Below are positions 1 to 8,809 of a stretch of DNA of 43,511 bases, piece by piece. Within the stretch, counting starts at the first letter, position 1, and each line of letters starts with the position of its first letter. A program made the position numbers and the translations under genes. Below the pieces are notes generated by a model. That model worked only from the letters and a program-made list of their open reading frames with translations, was not told the DNA's origin and did not search any database. Source of the stretch: an uncultured Kiritimatiellota bacterium (GTDB lineage: Bacteria; Verrucomicrobiota; Kiritimatiellia; RFP12; DVOR01); contig CALXMT010000022.1 in the NCBI GenBank assembly GCA_944389545.1, positions 1-43,511 of the forward strand. Reading direction: 5' to 3'.

Positions 1-69
1 GGGCGTCCTTTCCACCTAGAAAAGACACCCCAATAATACACCATCTGACTAGATAAGGAGATTCAGGAG
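1..69. repeat. Left copy of window-terminal inverted repeat
   Basis: The first 62 bases are an exact reverse complement of 43445-43506. After one mismatch at 63 the match runs about six more bases to 69. The unit has no reading frame of note and runs straight into the CAGGAGAT-type 9-bp repeats. A repeat at both ends of a contig is most simply explained by assembly breaking at a multi-copy sequence, but the unit may itself be a dispersed mobile repeat. Confidence 0.9.
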
Positions 70-190
70 ATGCAGGACCGCCCGCAAGCGGGCGACTGAC
101 AACCCCTGCCCTTCGCTTCACCCGTCGCCCCAGAGGGGCGTTCTGTTCTCTGTTCACTGTTCTCTGTTCTCTGGGGCGCGCCAGCGCCCC
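64..190. repeat. Repeat mosaic upstream of the Sel1 gene
   Basis: Holds a short 9-bp array (CAGGAGATG type, 64-77), a GC palindrome at 77-92, the palindrome CGCCCCAGAGGGGCG near 128-142, a heptad array of GTTCTCT units (about 140-171) and a terminal GC palindrome at 172-188. The heptads read GTTCTCT on the plus strand, as in every gap segment lying just left of a gene in this window. Confidence 0.8.
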
Positions 191-198
191 TATTATGG

Positions 199-204
199 TA
201 TACT
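199..204 (+). promoter_or_regulatory. Extended -10 box of the Sel1 gene
   Basis: TATACT preceded by TGG (TGGTATACT) is an extended -10. No convincing -35 is seen. Transcription would begin near 211 and give a leader of about 50 nt. Confidence 0.5.
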
Positions 205-261
205 GTGGGCAACTGGTGGGGGCAATGGTTGTCCCCCGTTTACTGTGAAGGGAGTCTCAGC

Positions 262-1257
262 ATGAGCGAAGAGAAGAAAGAGTCGAACAAGCCTTCGAAA
301 GAGGAGGTCTTTGCGAAGGTCAAGGCGGCCGCCGAGGCGGGCGACATCGAGGCGCAGAACACGTTGGGCGTCCTTTATTCCGAAGGGCGCGGCGTGGAGA
401 AGAACACGGAGCAGGCCATCCGCTGGATCCGCAAGGCTGCGGAGGCGGGCAATCCGGTGGCGCAGCTGAACCTGGCCCAGCGGTATCATTATGGCGAGGA
501 GGTGGAGAAGCAGGACATTCAGGAGGCGGTCAAGTGGTATCGCCGGTCCGCGGAGGGCGGCGACCCGGATGCGCAGTTCTTGCTGGGGATGATGTATTAC
601 CGCGGCGATGAGATTGAGCAGGATAAGGCGGAGGCTTTCCGACTCTTCTCGCTCTCCGCGGAGCAGGGCAACCCCGATGCGCAGGATATGCTGGGCGATT
701 GCTATTGCCTCGGCGTGGGCGTGGAAGAGGACCTGACCCAGGCGGCGACGTGGTATCGCCGGGCGGCGGAGCAGGGGAATCCTTACTCGCAGTTCGCCCT
801 GGGGCGGCTGTTGTTCCAGGGCAAAGGCGTGGAGCAGGATGAGGAGGCCGGCGCCATGTGGATCCGCCGGGCGGCGGATCAGGAATTGGACGATGCGCAG
901 GATCTGTATGGGGATCTGCTGCGCTACGGCAGGGGTGTGAAGAAGGACATTCAGGAGGCGATCCGGTGGTATCGTCGGGCCGCCGCGCAGGAACAGCCCG
1001 GCTCGCAGATGTCGCTGGGATTGCTCTATGAGCACGGCGAAGGCGTGGAGCAGTCGTTCGTGGAGGCGGTGGATTGGTATCGCAAGGCCGCCGTGCAGGG
1101 ATACGCGCCCGCGCAGCTCTGTCTGGGCAACATGTATCACTGGGGACACGGCGTGCGCCAGGACGACGAACAGGCCGCCAAGTGGTACGCCAACGCCTAT
1201 GAGAATGGCCTCGAGGAGGCCAAAGAGGCGCTGGACGAACTCGACGACGAACGCTGA
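262..1257 (+). CDS. Sel1-like repeat (SLR) protein
   Basis: A 331-residue protein made almost wholly of about eight 36-residue Sel1/TPR-like repeats. Recurring signatures are AQ.xLGxxYxxGxGVEKD and A..WYRKAAEQG. Sel1 repeats form alpha-solenoids that scaffold protein-protein contacts; no enzymatic domain is present. The N-terminus is charged (MSEEKKESNK) with no signal peptide, so a cytoplasmic adaptor role is inferred. The ATG at 262 is preferred because GAAGGGAG lies just upstream; an in-frame ATG at 205 would add 19 residues with no ribosome site. The gene stands alone between repeat-filled gaps. Function beyond scaffolding cannot be read from sequence. Confidence 0.9.
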   Translation: MSEEKKESNKPSKEEVFAKVKAAAEAGDIEAQNTLGVLYSEGRGVEKNTEQAIRWIRKAAEAGNPVAQLNLAQRYHYGEEVEKQDIQEAVKWYRRSAEGGDPDAQFLLGMMYYRGDEIEQDKAEAFRLFSLSAEQGNPDAQDMLGDCYCLGVGVEEDLTQAATWYRRAAEQGNPYSQFALGRLLFQGKGVEQDEEAGAMWIRRAADQELDDAQDLYGDLLRYGRGVKKDIQEAIRWYRRAAAQEQPGSQMSLGLLYEHGEGVEQSFVEAVDWYRKAAVQGYAPAQLCLGNMYHWGHGVRQDDEQAAKWYANAYENGLEEAKEALDELDDER

Positions 1258-1514
1258 CCGTTCGTCCGAGCGACCTTTCTCCACGAAGACACAAAGGAAC
1301 GCAAGGGCCTGGGCACAAGGGGCGGCTCCGCCGCCCCGGAGAACGGAGAACGGAACGCGCGGCAAGCGCGCGACAGGTAGGCCGTCGAACTGAACGTGTT
1401 ACTGTTCCGTGCCCATCCCTTGCGTTTCTGTGACTTTCTTGGGAAGCGCCTCAAAGGCGCACAGGAGATGCGGGATCGTCCGGGGAAAATGAAGACCGCA
1501 AAGACGCAAATCTT

Positions 1515-1570
1515 GCAGGAAAGATAGGGCGCTAACGCCGGGCGCACGTCCGTGCGCCCTACTTTCCTGC
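1515..1570. repeat. GCAGGAAAG nested hairpin module, copy 1
   Basis: Outer arms GCAGGAAAG (1515-1523) and CTTTCCTGC (1562-1570) are exact inverted repeats. An inner stem GGGCGCACG/CGTGCGCCC (1540-1548 and 1551-1559) lies inside. Related copies are at 8810-8875 and 27261-27326, the latter two in inverted orientation relative to this one. Confidence 0.8.
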
Positions 1571-1595
1571 GCCCAAGAGACGTGCACGATGGCCT

Positions 1596-1699
1596 AAGCG
1601 CGAAGCCGATGGGCGGGAGGGAGCGATCAGCGGGCGTTTAGCCCGCAAAGCGACCGGCGTTAGCCCATCTGGCTTCGCGCGTACTGGCGTCTTTGCGGG
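1596..1699. repeat. CCCGCAAAG module, copy 1 (reverse orientation)
   Basis: A module of about 104 bp that recurs at 8613-8717, 26896-27000 and, truncated, 43393-43430. It carries the inverted pair CTTTGCGGG / CCCGCAAAG around a core with CGCTGATCG and CCTCCCGCCCATC (as read in the forward copies). Confidence 0.75.
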
Positions 1700-1791
1700 A
1701 AAAGGGGGCCTACTTCCTCTTCCCTGCGCTTCGCCTGTCGCCCCGCAGGGGCGTTCCGTTCTCCGTTTTCCGTTTTCCGTTCTCCTGGCTT

Positions 1792-3315
1792 CTAAGTGCG
1801 GCCCAGCAGAACAAGGAGAGGCTTGATAAATGCCCGCCAGAGGCGGAGGCGGAGGGGACGGGTGCCGCCGATGAGGGCCGCGCAGGTGCCGCCGGCGAAG
1901 CAGGTGTGGGCGTATTTTGTGTTGAGATGGTCGAGGGCGGCGCGGAAGGTGTCGGTCTTGGTGTTACCGCGGCTCCAGTGGTGGGCCGGCAGAGGAATCA
2001 GACGCGCCAGGTGACCGGTCTTGAGGATGTATTGGCAACAGAAGTCCTCGGCGTAGAGGTCCCAGGGGCAGTCGGGGTCGAAGCGCAGGCCCAGCTTGCG
2101 GAAGAGGTCGGCATGGACAAAGAAGCCGCAGCAGTCGAAGGCCTCGACCATCGAGCCGATGAGTCGGCCCAGGCGAGGGAGGGCCACGAGGCGTTGGGGG
2201 CGGGAGCCGTCGCGCTCGGAGTCCTCGATTTGGCCGAAGGGGAGGATGAGGCAGTCGGCGACGATGCGGGTGCCGATGAGGCCCAGGGGGAACCAGGGGT
2301 TGCGCGTGCGGAGGAGGGCGCGGGGGTCGGCGAGGGGCTCGAAGTCCTCGTGCGCGAAGAGGATCCACTCGGCGTCGGGCGGCAAGGCGTCGAGGAAGGC
2401 GTTGTAGCGCACGGGGATGGGGAGGTTCTCGCGCGCGTTGTCGAAGGTCACGAAGTCGGCGCCGCGGAGGTGGGGATTGTCCTGCAGGCAACGGCGGTGG
2501 CAGTCGGGGTCGCGCACCACGGAGACGACGGTGAGGCGGGGCTCCGGCGCGACAATCGCGGAGAAGGTGAGGGCCCGGTGCATCCCCATTGGCGTGACGT
2601 CCGGCCACAGGGTGGCGCAATCGTCCAGGGCGTCCTGCGAGAAGGCGGCGGCCACGCGCGCCGACGGGAAACGCATCCCCGGCCACAGCCGCAGGGGCGA
2701 ATAGAACCGATCCTCGGGCGGGATGTGGCGGCGGCGGGGCCTGAGGCGCCAGAGGCGCGCGGCCAGACGGCAGACGCGGTGGCTACGCAGGGAAAAGCCG
2801 CCGTTGAGCACGGTCAGCCCCAGCAGGTCGGCCAGGCGTCCGCGGCCTTTGGCGGGCGGCAGGTTCGGCGCGCCCACGTAGTCATAGCGCAGGAAGCGGT
2901 CGAGGTCGTCGCGCAGGGGGAAGCCGTCGTCTTGGACGATGAGGACGTGGGGCGTGGCGAAGCGCGCATGGAGGCGGGTGATGCAATCCAGGCTCATGGC
3001 GTCCAGCCCGCCCTCGCGCAGGGTCGGCTCCACCTGCACCTCCACCCCCGGCATCGGCGGCACCAGGCCGGCATCGTGCGTGACGACGACGGTGGGCAGG
3101 GCGCCGAGCACGGCCCAACTCTGGCGGATGGCGTGCTCGAAGGGCTCGAAGCGGCCATCCTGCGGGAAGGCGTAAATCAGCAGGGTCACGCCGGGGTGAC
3201 GGCAGGGCGGGATGGGTGCGGCGCGGAGGGCGGGCAAGCGGGCCATCGCCCAAGCGTCCAGGCGCTTTCGGGTCCAGTCTTTGGGGAAGGGTTTGGGCGT
3301 GAACCGCCGCTTCAC
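1792..3315 (-). CDS. Two-domain glycosyltransferase-like protein (DUF5672-like plus GT2-like)
   Basis: 507 residues, no signal peptide. Residues about 42-255 resemble DUF5672-type glycosyltransferases: QDDGFPL (128-134), YDYVGAP (144-150) and NGGFSLRS (171-178) match the donor and acceptor motifs known for that family. Residues about 259-480 look like a second GT-A-like fold, with LTVVSVVRD, AHEDFE (321-326, a metal-site-like acidic motif) and YAEDFCCQY (421-429). The C-terminus is basic and hydrophobic (RLWRAFIKPLLVLLG) and may touch the membrane. The GTG start overlaps the prmC stop (GTGA) and follows GAGGGG, so translational coupling is likely. A role in surface polysaccharide assembly is inferred; the substrate is unknown. 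Confidence 0.75.
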   Translation of the reverse strand: MKRRFTPKPFPKDWTRKRLDAWAMARLPALRAAPIPPCRHPGVTLLIYAFPQDGRFEPFEHAIRQSWAVLGALPTVVVTHDAGLVPPMPGVEVQVEPTLREGGLDAMSLDCITRLHARFATPHVLIVQDDGFPLRDDLDRFLRYDYVGAPNLPPAKGRGRLADLLGLTVLNGGFSLRSHRVCRLAARLWRLRPRRRHIPPEDRFYSPLRLWPGMRFPSARVAAAFSQDALDDCATLWPDVTPMGMHRALTFSAIVAPEPRLTVVSVVRDPDCHRRCLQDNPHLRGADFVTFDNARENLPIPVRYNAFLDALPPDAEWILFAHEDFEPLADPRALLRTRNPWFPLGLIGTRIVADCLILPFGQIEDSERDGSRPQRLVALPRLGRLIGSMVEAFDCCGFFVHADLFRKLGLRFDPDCPWDLYAEDFCCQYILKTGHLARLIPLPAHHWSRGNTKTDTFRAALDHLNTKYAHTCFAGGTCAALIGGTRPLRLRLWRAFIKPLLVLLGRT

Positions 3316-4160
3316 GGCAGGGACCCCTCGGCGTAACGGTCGTGGCCGGCGAGGTCCCGCGCGACAACGACATCGCCATAGCCCGCGCGCTCCAGCAGGC
3401 GGCGGACGGAGAGGCCCTGATCTTCGCCGATTTCCAGGAAGAGGCGCCCGCCGGGCCGAAGCGCCTGTGTGGCGTCGAGGATGATTTGGCGGAGGACGTC
3501 CAGTCCGTCGGGGCCGCCGTCGAGGGCCAGGCGCGGCTCGCGGTCGCGGATGAGGGGCGGCAGGGCGTCCACGTCGGCGGAGGCGATGTAGGGTGGGTTG
3601 GAGACGATGAAGTCGTAGCGGCCCTGGGCGAGGCCGGAGGCGCCGTTGCCCTCGTCACAGAAGACGAGGTCCTTGACGCCGTTGTCGACGGCGTTGTTGC
3701 GGGCGAGGTTGAGGGCCTCGGGTGAGAGATCGATGGCGTGGATCTCCACGGGGCGGTGCTCGGCCTTTGCGGCCAGGGCCAGGGCGATGGCGATGGCGCC
3801 TGTGCCGGTGCCGATGTCCGCGGCGAAGCGGGCCGTGCGCCAGACGGGGTGGCGCAGGATGCGCTCCACCAGGCCCTCGGTTTCGGGTCGGGGGATGAGG
3901 GCGCAGGGGGCGACCTTCAGTTCGGCCCCGCAGAAGGGCCAATGGCCCACCACATATTGGAGCGGTTCGCCTTTGGCCACGCGCACCAACATCTCGCGCA
4001 GACGGTCCACAACCGCGGTGTCGGGGATGTCCGCTTGATGGAGGAGGAGTTTGCCGCGGGTGAAGCCGGTGGCCTCCTCGGCCAGAATCTCGGCCTGGGT
4101 GGGCGCCTCGGCGGCGGGCACGCCGTGGCGGGTCAGATAGGCCGCGCCGCGGCGTATCAA
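3312..4160 (-). CDS. prmC: Peptide chain release factor N5-glutamine methyltransferase PrmC
   Basis: Methylates the GGQ glutamine of release factors RF1/RF2 using S-adenosylmethionine. An N-terminal helical substrate domain is followed by a Rossmann methyltransferase domain with the SAM loop ADIGTGTGAIAIALA and the catalytic motif NPPY (VSNPPYIAS). LIPRPETEGLVE is the family's conserved linker. The frame stays open to an ATG at 4511, but the added roughly 117 residues are translated intergenic repeats (for example APVAPQGR and RSVLRSPFSVL). Family homology begins with TLIRRGAAYL. I place the start at TTG 4160, which gives 282 residues, the usual family size, though without a clear ribosome site. 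Function is secure; the start is not. Confidence 0.88.
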   Translation of the reverse strand: MIRRGAAYLTRHGVPAAEAPTQAEILAEEATGFTRGKLLLHQADIPDTAVVDRLREMLVRVAKGEPLQYVVGHWPFCGAELKVAPCALIPRPETEGLVERILRHPVWRTARFAADIGTGTGAIAIALALAAKAEHRPVEIHAIDLSPEALNLARNNAVDNGVKDLVFCDEGNGASGLAQGRYDFIVSNPPYIASADVDALPPLIRDREPRLALDGGPDGLDVLRQIILDATQALRPGGRLFLEIGEDQGLSVRRLLERAGYGDVVVARDLAGHDRYAEGSLP

Positions 4161-4440
<280 letters not shown>

Positions 4441-4590
4441 GGGGGTCTGAAAGGGGTCTTGGAGAAACCCTTAAGGGTCCGGGGTGAGACCCTATAAGGG
4501 TCGGAGGTCAACCCTTATAGTGGTCGGGGTCGAGACCCTATAGTGGTCCGTGGGCGACCCTTAAGGGGTCCAAAAAGGGGGCTTTTGAGG
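4441..4590. repeat. Array of five near-palindromes at 22-23-bp period, copy 1
   Basis: Five near-palindromic 12-15-mers are centred at about 4472.5, 4495, 4517.5, 4541 and 4563: ACCCTTAAGGGT, GACCCTATAAGGGTC, ACCCTTATAGTGGT, GACCCTATAGTGGTC and GACCCTTAAGGGGTC. Spacing is 22 to 23.5 bp, about two helical turns, so all dyads face the same side of the DNA. An inverted copy with the same order and spacing lies at 27413-27530. The architecture resembles operator or iteron arrays; the function is unknown. Confidence 0.8.
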
Positions 4591-4728
4591 GCTTCCCGAA
4601 GAGGCATCAGAGACGCGAGGGAGGGGCCCGGCACAGCAACGCGTTCTGTTCGGCGGCTTGCCTGTCGCCCCGTAGGGGCGCCTCCGTTTTCCGTTCTCCG
4701 TTCTCCAGGGGCGGCGCAGCCGCCCCGT
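4591..4728. repeat. Heptads and GC palindrome 3' of the DUF3127 gene
   Basis: CGCCCCGTAGGGGCG palindrome (4666-4680), GTTCTCC-type heptads (about 4686-4707), then GGGGCGGCGCAGCCGCCCC (4709-4727) immediately after the TAA of the minus-strand gene ending at 4729. Read in the gene's direction this is stop, GC hairpin, GGAGAAC heptads, GC palindrome. The hairpin has no U-tract, so it is not a classic intrinsic terminator. Confidence 0.7.
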
Positions 4729-5088
4729 TTAGAAGGGCATATCCTCGTCGCGGATTTCATCCGGGGCGAAGTCGTCGGCGGGGAGGGGGATGGGCTCGGC
4801 GGAGGAGCCGTCGGGCTCGAGGCGCTCAAGCTTGAAGGCCTGGAGGTCGGTGTAGTAGCGGCCTTGGTAGAGGTTGCCGCGGAGGGAGAAGGTGACGCGG
4901 ACCTTGTCGCCGGGCTTGACGGTGTCGAGGAGGGCGCAGTTGCCCCGAATCATCGCCAGCTTGATGTCTTGGGGGTAACGGTCGTCGTCTTCGGTGACGA
5001 CGAACTCGCGCTTGGTGAAGTCGTTCTTGAAGGTCTTGGTCTCCATAATCTCTTTTATGGTGCCTTCGAGTTCGAATGATTTGCTCAT
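4729..5088 (-). CDS. DUF3127 domain protein, SSB-like OB fold
   Basis: 119 residues. The pattern GTIKEIMETKTFKNDFTKREFVV, then QDIKLAMIRG, GDKVRVTFSLRG and GRYYTDLQAFKLER matches DUF3127, a family predicted to be a short OB-fold nucleic-acid binder. The acidic tail ending DEDMPF resembles the C-terminal tip of single-stranded-DNA-binding proteins, which recruits partner enzymes; this similarity is visible but its function is inferred. An AAAGGAG ribosome site overlaps the purB stop, so the gene is the downstream partner of purB in the grpE-dnaJ-purB operon. Confidence 0.85.
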   Translation of the reverse strand: MSKSFELEGTIKEIMETKTFKNDFTKREFVVTEDDDRYPQDIKLAMIRGNCALLDTVKPGDKVRVTFSLRGNLYQGRYYTDLQAFKLERLEPDGSSAEPIPLPADDFAPDEIRDEDMPF

Positions 5089-5097
5089 GGCGCTCCT

Positions 5098-6459
5098 TTA
5101 GCGTTCTTGTGCGAGGGATTCCGCGAGGCCGATATAGGCGGCGGGGGTGAGGGCGTGGAGGCGGTCCTTGGCGGCCTGGGGGATGTCGAGGGTGTCGACG
5201 AAGGCGCGGATGCCGGCGGCGTCGATGGCGTGGCCGCGGGTGAGTTCCTTGAGCTTTTCGTAGGCGTTGGGGACGCCGTAGCGGCGCATGACGGTCTGGA
5301 TGGGCTCGGCGAGGACCTCCCAGTTGGCGTCGAGGTCGGCGGCGAGGCGTTCGGCGTCGGGGGAGACGCGGCCGAGTCCGCGGAGGGTGGAGGCGATGGC
5401 GATGAGGGTGTAGGCGAAGCCGACGCCGATGTTGCGGATGGCGGTGGAGTCGGTGAGGTCGCGCTGCATGCGGGAGATGGGGAGCTTGCGGGCGAGGTGA
5501 CCGAGGACGGCGTTGGCGAGGCCGAGGTTGCCCTCGGAGTTCTCGAAGTCGATCGGGTTGATCTTGTGCGGCATGGTGGAGGAGCCGACCTCGCCGGCGA
5601 CGGCCTTCTGGCGAAGGTAGCGCATGGAGACGTACATCCAGATGTCGCGGTCGAGGGAGAGGAGGATGGTGTTCCAGCGCTGGAGGGCGTCGAAGAGCTC
5701 GGCCATGCCGTCGTGGCTCTCGATCTGGGTGGTGAGGAGGTTCTGGGAGAAGCCGAAGCCCTCGATGACGCGGCGGGAGAGGGCCTTCCAATCGACCTCG
5801 GGGGCGGCGGAGAGGTGGGCGTTGAAGTTGCCCACGGCGCCGCTCATCTTGGCGGGGAGGCGGACGGCGTCGACCTGCTCGGCCTCGCGGCGGAGGCGGT
5901 GCGCGAAGACGGCGAGCTCCTTGCCCAGGGTGGTGGGGCTGGCGGGCTGGCCGTGGGTGTGGGCGAGCATGGGCATGGCGCGGGTCTCGGCGGCGAGGGC
6001 GTCGAGGGCGTCCATGAGCTTGGCGCGGGCCTCGCGGAGGATGTCCAGGCCGTCACGCAGCTGGAGGGCGTGGGCCATGTTGTTGATGTCCTCGGAGGTG
6101 CAGGCGAAGTGGACGAATTCGGCGATGCCGGCGCAGCCCTGGGGGAGGCGCTCGCGGATGAAGTATTCCACGGCCTTGACGTCGTGGCGGGTGGTGGCCT
6201 CGATGGCCTTGACGCGCTCGGCGTCGGCCAGGGAGAAGCCGTCGGCGATGGCCTGGAGAGCGGCGCGGTCGGCGGGGGTGCAGGTGCACTCGGGCAGGGC
6301 GGGCTCGTCGCAGAGGGCCAGGAGCCAGGCGATCTCGACCTGGACGCGGCGGCGGATGAGGCCAAATTCGGAGAAGACGGCGCGCAGGGGGGCGGTCTTG
6401 TCGGCGTAACGGCCGTCGATGGGGCTGACGGCGGTGAGCGGGGAGAGGGAGAGGTCCAT
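5098..6459 (-). CDS. purB: Adenylosuccinate lyase PurB
   Basis: Cleaves adenylosuccinate to AMP plus fumarate and SAICAR to AICAR plus fumarate in purine synthesis. 453 residues, typical of the longer E. coli-like PurB type. The fumarase/aspartase superfamily signature SSTMPHKINPIDFEN is intact, as are the THGQPASPTTLGKE segment with the catalytic His region and the N-terminal SPIDGRYADKTAPLR. Start ATG follows AAGGAAG; dnaJ ends 12 nt upstream. Confident call. Confidence 0.97.
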   Translation of the reverse strand: MDLSLSPLTAVSPIDGRYADKTAPLRAVFSEFGLIRRRVQVEIAWLLALCDEPALPECTCTPADRAALQAIADGFSLADAERVKAIEATTRHDVKAVEYFIRERLPQGCAGIAEFVHFACTSEDINNMAHALQLRDGLDILREARAKLMDALDALAAETRAMPMLAHTHGQPASPTTLGKELAVFAHRLRREAEQVDAVRLPAKMSGAVGNFNAHLSAAPEVDWKALSRRVIEGFGFSQNLLTTQIESHDGMAELFDALQRWNTILLSLDRDIWMYVSMRYLRQKAVAGEVGSSTMPHKINPIDFENSEGNLGLANAVLGHLARKLPISRMQRDLTDSTAIRNIGVGFAYTLIAIASTLRGLGRVSPDAERLAADLDANWEVLAEPIQTVMRRYGVPNAYEKLKELTRGHAIDAAGIRAFVDTLDIPQAAKDRLHALTPAAYIGLAESLAQER

Positions 6460-6471
6460 GGGCGGTCTTCC

Positions 6472-7662
6472 TTACTTGTTTTTGGACTTTTCGCGGGCGG
6501 CCTTGAAGGCTTCGGAGGCCTTGTCCTGGGCGGCGCGCTCGGGGAAGTTGCGGTCGGTCTCGGCGGCACGGAGCTTCTCGAGGAGCTTGGATTCCTCGCC
6601 GGTCAGCGCCTGCGGGGTCTCGGCCAGGAGGACGACGATGAGGTCGCCCTGCGGGAAGCGGCCGACGGCGGGGACGCCCTGGCCGCGGAGGCGCTGCATG
6701 GTGCCATTGGGGGTGCCGGGGCGGACCTTGAGCGTGGCGGTGCCGTTGGGGGTCTCGACCTTGAGCTCGCCGCCGAGGGCCAGCAGGGTGGGCGAGACGC
6801 TGCGGCGCAGGATGAGGTCCTGGCCGTCGCGCTCGAAGAGGTCGCTGGGGGAGACGGCGCAATGGATGATGAGGTCGCCGCGGGGGCCGTTGTTGGGGCC
6901 GGCGTTGCCCTTGCCGGCGACGGGGAAGGCCATGCCGTTGGCCACGCCCGCGGGGATGCGCACATCCACCGTCTCGTGCGAGGCCACCAGACCGTCGCCG
7001 CCGCACTTGGAGCAGGGCTTCTCGACGACGGTGCCGGAGCCGTGGCAGACGGGGCAGGTCTGCTGCATGAGGCCGAAGAAGCCGCGGCTGCGGACCGCGC
7101 CGGTGCCGCCGCACTGCTTGCAGGGCACGCGCTTGGAACCCTTGGCCGCGCCGGAGCCGTTGCAATCGGGGCAGGCCACCGCTGCGCGGACGCGCAGGTG
7201 CTCCATCTTGCCGAAGAGGGCCTCCTCGAAGGTCAGGCGCACCACCTGCTCGGTGTCCTCGCCGCGCTGGGGGCCGGTGTCGCGATGGCCGCGGCCGCCG
7301 CCGAACCCGCCGAAGTTGAAGTTGAAGCCGCCGCCACCGGCGCTGAAACCGCCGCCACCGCCGCCGAAGAACTGGCTGAGGATGTCGCCGAGGTCGGACA
7401 TATCGAAGCCGCCGGCGCCGAAGGCGTTCTTCATGCCGTCGTGGCCGAACTGGTCGTAGGTCTGGCGCTTCTGGGGGTCGGAGAGCACGGCGTAGGCCTC
7501 GGAGGCCTCCTTGAACTTGGCCTCTGCCTCGGCCTTGTTGTCGGGATTGTGGTCGGGGTGCCACTTCATCGCCAACTTGCGATAGGCCTTCTTGATGGTG
7601 TCGGCGTCGGCGTCGCGCGCCACGCCGAGCACCTCGTAGTAGTCGCGTTTCTTGTCGGCCAT
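6472..7662 (-). CDS. dnaJ: Chaperone DnaJ (Hsp40)
   Basis: Co-chaperone that stimulates DnaK ATPase and delivers unfolded clients. 396 residues with the full type I layout: J domain (1-70, HPD at 35-37), glycine/phenylalanine-rich linker with [14 protein letters not shown], a zinc-binding region with four CxxCxGxG repeats ([32 protein letters not shown]) and the C-terminal client-binding domains. The ATG lies 1 nt after the grpE stop (TAACATG), so the genes are translationally coupled. dnaK is not in the window. Confidence 0.98.
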   Translation of the reverse strand: MADKKRDYYEVLGVARDADADTIKKAYRKLAMKWHPDHNPDNKAEAEAKFKEASEAYAVLSDPQKRQTYDQFGHDGMKNAFGAGGFDMSDLGDILSQFFGGGGGGFSAGGGGFNFNFGGFGGGRGHRDTGPQRGEDTEQVVRLTFEEALFGKMEHLRVRAAVACPDCNGSGAAKGSKRVPCKQCGGTGAVRSRGFFGLMQQTCPVCHGSGTVVEKPCSKCGGDGLVASHETVDVRIPAGVANGMAFPVAGKGNAGPNNGPRGDLIIHCAVSPSDLFERDGQDLILRRSVSPTLLALGGELKVETPNGTATLKVRPGTPNGTMQRLRGQGVPAVGRFPQGDLIVVLLAETPQALTGEESKLLEKLRAAETDRNFPERAAQDKASEAFKAAREKSKNK

Positions 7663-7663
7663 G

Positions 7664-8287
7664 TTACGCCTCCTCCGTCTGCGCCGCCGGGGCCTCCGGC
7701 GCGCCGAGCGAGACGATCACCTGCGCGGGGCGGATCACCTTGCCGCCCAGGCGCCACCCCTTGCGGAACTGGCTCACCACGTGGTCTTTGGGCACCGTGG
7801 GGTGCGGCACGGCCGAGAGCGCCTCGTGCGACATCGGGTCGAAGGTCGTGCCTTCGGCGGAGGCGTCGATCACCTCCGCGCCCGAACGCTCCAGCGTCTT
7901 GCGGAACTCATCGGCGATCATCCGCACGCCCTGCGCGAAGGCATCGCCCTCCGGCGCGGACTGCAACGCCAGCTCGAAGTGGTCGAAAATCGGGATCAAG
8001 TCGCCCAACAGACGCTCATTTGCGCGGGCGGTGCGCTCTTCCAGCTCGCGGGCCAGACGCTTCTTCGCGTTGTCGAAGTCCGCCACCGTGCGCAACAGAC
8101 GCTCCTTGGTCTCGGCCAACGCGCGCTCCAGGGCCGCCGTGTCCTGGGCGGGTTCCTGCGGTTTGGCCTCCTGCGCCGGCTCGGCGGGCGCCTCCTTGGG
8201 AGCCTGGGCCTCATTCCCCACGGGGGCCTGCGCCTCAACGCCGCCCTGCTGCTCTGCTTGCTTCACATCTTCTTCTGCCATGGCCAT
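7664..8287 (-). CDS. grpE: Nucleotide exchange factor GrpE
   Basis: Releases ADP from DnaK. 207 residues: an acidic, alanine/glutamine-rich, poorly ordered N-terminus, a long coiled-coil (about 60-110, [20 protein letters not shown]), then the conserved C-terminal beta domain with [15 protein letters not shown] and [17 protein letters not shown]. Two ATGs compete: 8287 (3 nt after AAAGGA, too close) and 8281 (9 nt after it, better). The tRNA-Leu CCA end is only 10 nt upstream, so the ribosome site lies directly at the tRNA 3' end. No CIRCE-type inverted repeat is seen. Confidence 0.96.
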   Translation of the reverse strand: MAMAEEDVKQAEQQGGVEAQAPVGNEAQAPKEAPAEPAQEAKPQEPAQDTAALERALAETKERLLRTVADFDNAKKRLARELEERTARANERLLGDLIPIFDHFELALQSAPEGDAFAQGVRMIADEFRKTLERSGAEVIDASAEGTTFDPMSHEALSAVPHPTVPKDHVVSQFRKGWRLGGKVIRPAQVIVSLGAPEAPAAQTEEA

Positions 8288-8297
8288 AAATCCTTTC

Positions 8298-8381
8298 TGG
8301 TGCCGGAAAGGGGAGTCGAACCCCTACGCCTTGCGGCTGCGGATTTTAAGTCCGCTGTGTCTGCCATTCCACCATTCCGGC
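8298..8381 (-). tRNA. tRNA-Leu(TAA)
   Basis: Read on the minus strand: acceptor stem GCCGGAA (8381-8375) pairs with TTCCGGC (8308-8302), discriminator A at 8301 and an encoded CCA at 8300-8298. The anticodon arm GCGGACTTAAAATCCGC gives anticodon TAA (leucine). A short variable arm and T-arm GGGGTTCGACTCCCC are present. At 84 nt with a class II variable loop it is a normal leucine tRNA. It is probably co-transcribed with grpE, which starts 10 nt downstream. Confidence 0.97.
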
Positions 8382-8393
8382 CTTAATTGCACC

Positions 8394-8399
8394 ATTATA
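8394..8399 (-). promoter_or_regulatory. Extended -10 of the tRNA-Leu/grpE operon
   Basis: Minus strand reads GTGTGGTATAATGG, a consensus TATAAT with a TGG extension, 12 nt upstream of the tRNA 5' end. The expected start site is near 8387. No clear -35 hexamer is seen. Confidence 0.75.
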
Positions 8400-8612
8400 C
8401 CACACCAGTGAAGGAAGGGAACAGAGAACAGAAAACAGAAAACAGAACGCGCGGCAAGCGCGCGACGGATGAGGTTATTGTATATGAGCGGCATAGCCGC
8501 CGTCTTAGTCGTCCTCTATGTCCTCTATATGTCCTACCGAGACGCTTACGTGCGTTTCCCGAAAAACACTAGAAACGCGGTAGTGTCCGGGGAAATCGGC
8601 AAGCCTCTTTTT

Positions 8613-8717
8613 CCCGCAAAGACGCCGGTGCGCGCGAAGAACGATGGGCTAACGCCGGTCGCTTTGCGGGCTAAACGCCCGCTGATCGCTCCCTCCCGCC
8701 CATCGCCTTCGCGCTTG
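8613..8717. repeat. CCCGCAAAG module, copy 2
   Basis: Same module as 1596-1699 in the opposite orientation. It starts 30 nt after a TGTCCGGGGAAA motif, the end sequence of the inserted element described at 29427-29782. Confidence 0.75.
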
Positions 8718-8809
8718 GGGGAGAGACGTAGGGGTGTGGGGCGAAGCCCCTTCCCGAAAACCAAACTTCCAAACCTCCAAGCTTCCAAACTTCCTTATCC
8801 CTTTTGGGC

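Larger units (their letters stand above)
1258..1791. repeat. Intergenic repeat mosaic with two hairpin modules
   Basis: No gene is visible. In order: a CCACGAAGACACAAAGGAACG module (1281-1320); a GC palindrome (1319-1336) followed by GGAGAACGGAGAACGG heptads; a GTCCGGGGAAAA end-like motif (1475); CCGCAAAGACGC (1497); a long hairpin module (1515-1570); a CCCGCAAAG module in reverse orientation (1596-1699); the CGCCCCGCAGGGGCG palindrome and GTTCTCC heptads (1757-1788). Most modules recur elsewhere in the window. Confidence 0.8.

Noticed and set aside
1-69. Linear-replicon telomere or phage terminal repeat
   Set aside because: Gene content is chromosomal and the repeat joins ordinary gap modules; an assembly stop at a repeated sequence is simpler.
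4441-4590. Palindrome array considered as a CRISPR
   Set aside because: Units are 12-15 bp and spacers are 7-10 bp and shared between the two array copies. A CRISPR has longer identical repeats with unique spacers, and no cas gene is present.
5107-8289. Very long open frame on the plus strand opposite grpE-dnaJ-purB
   Set aside because: It is the complement of three recognisable genes. The translation is Gly/Ala/Val/Glu-rich low complexity, as expected from the opposite strand of GC-rich codons.
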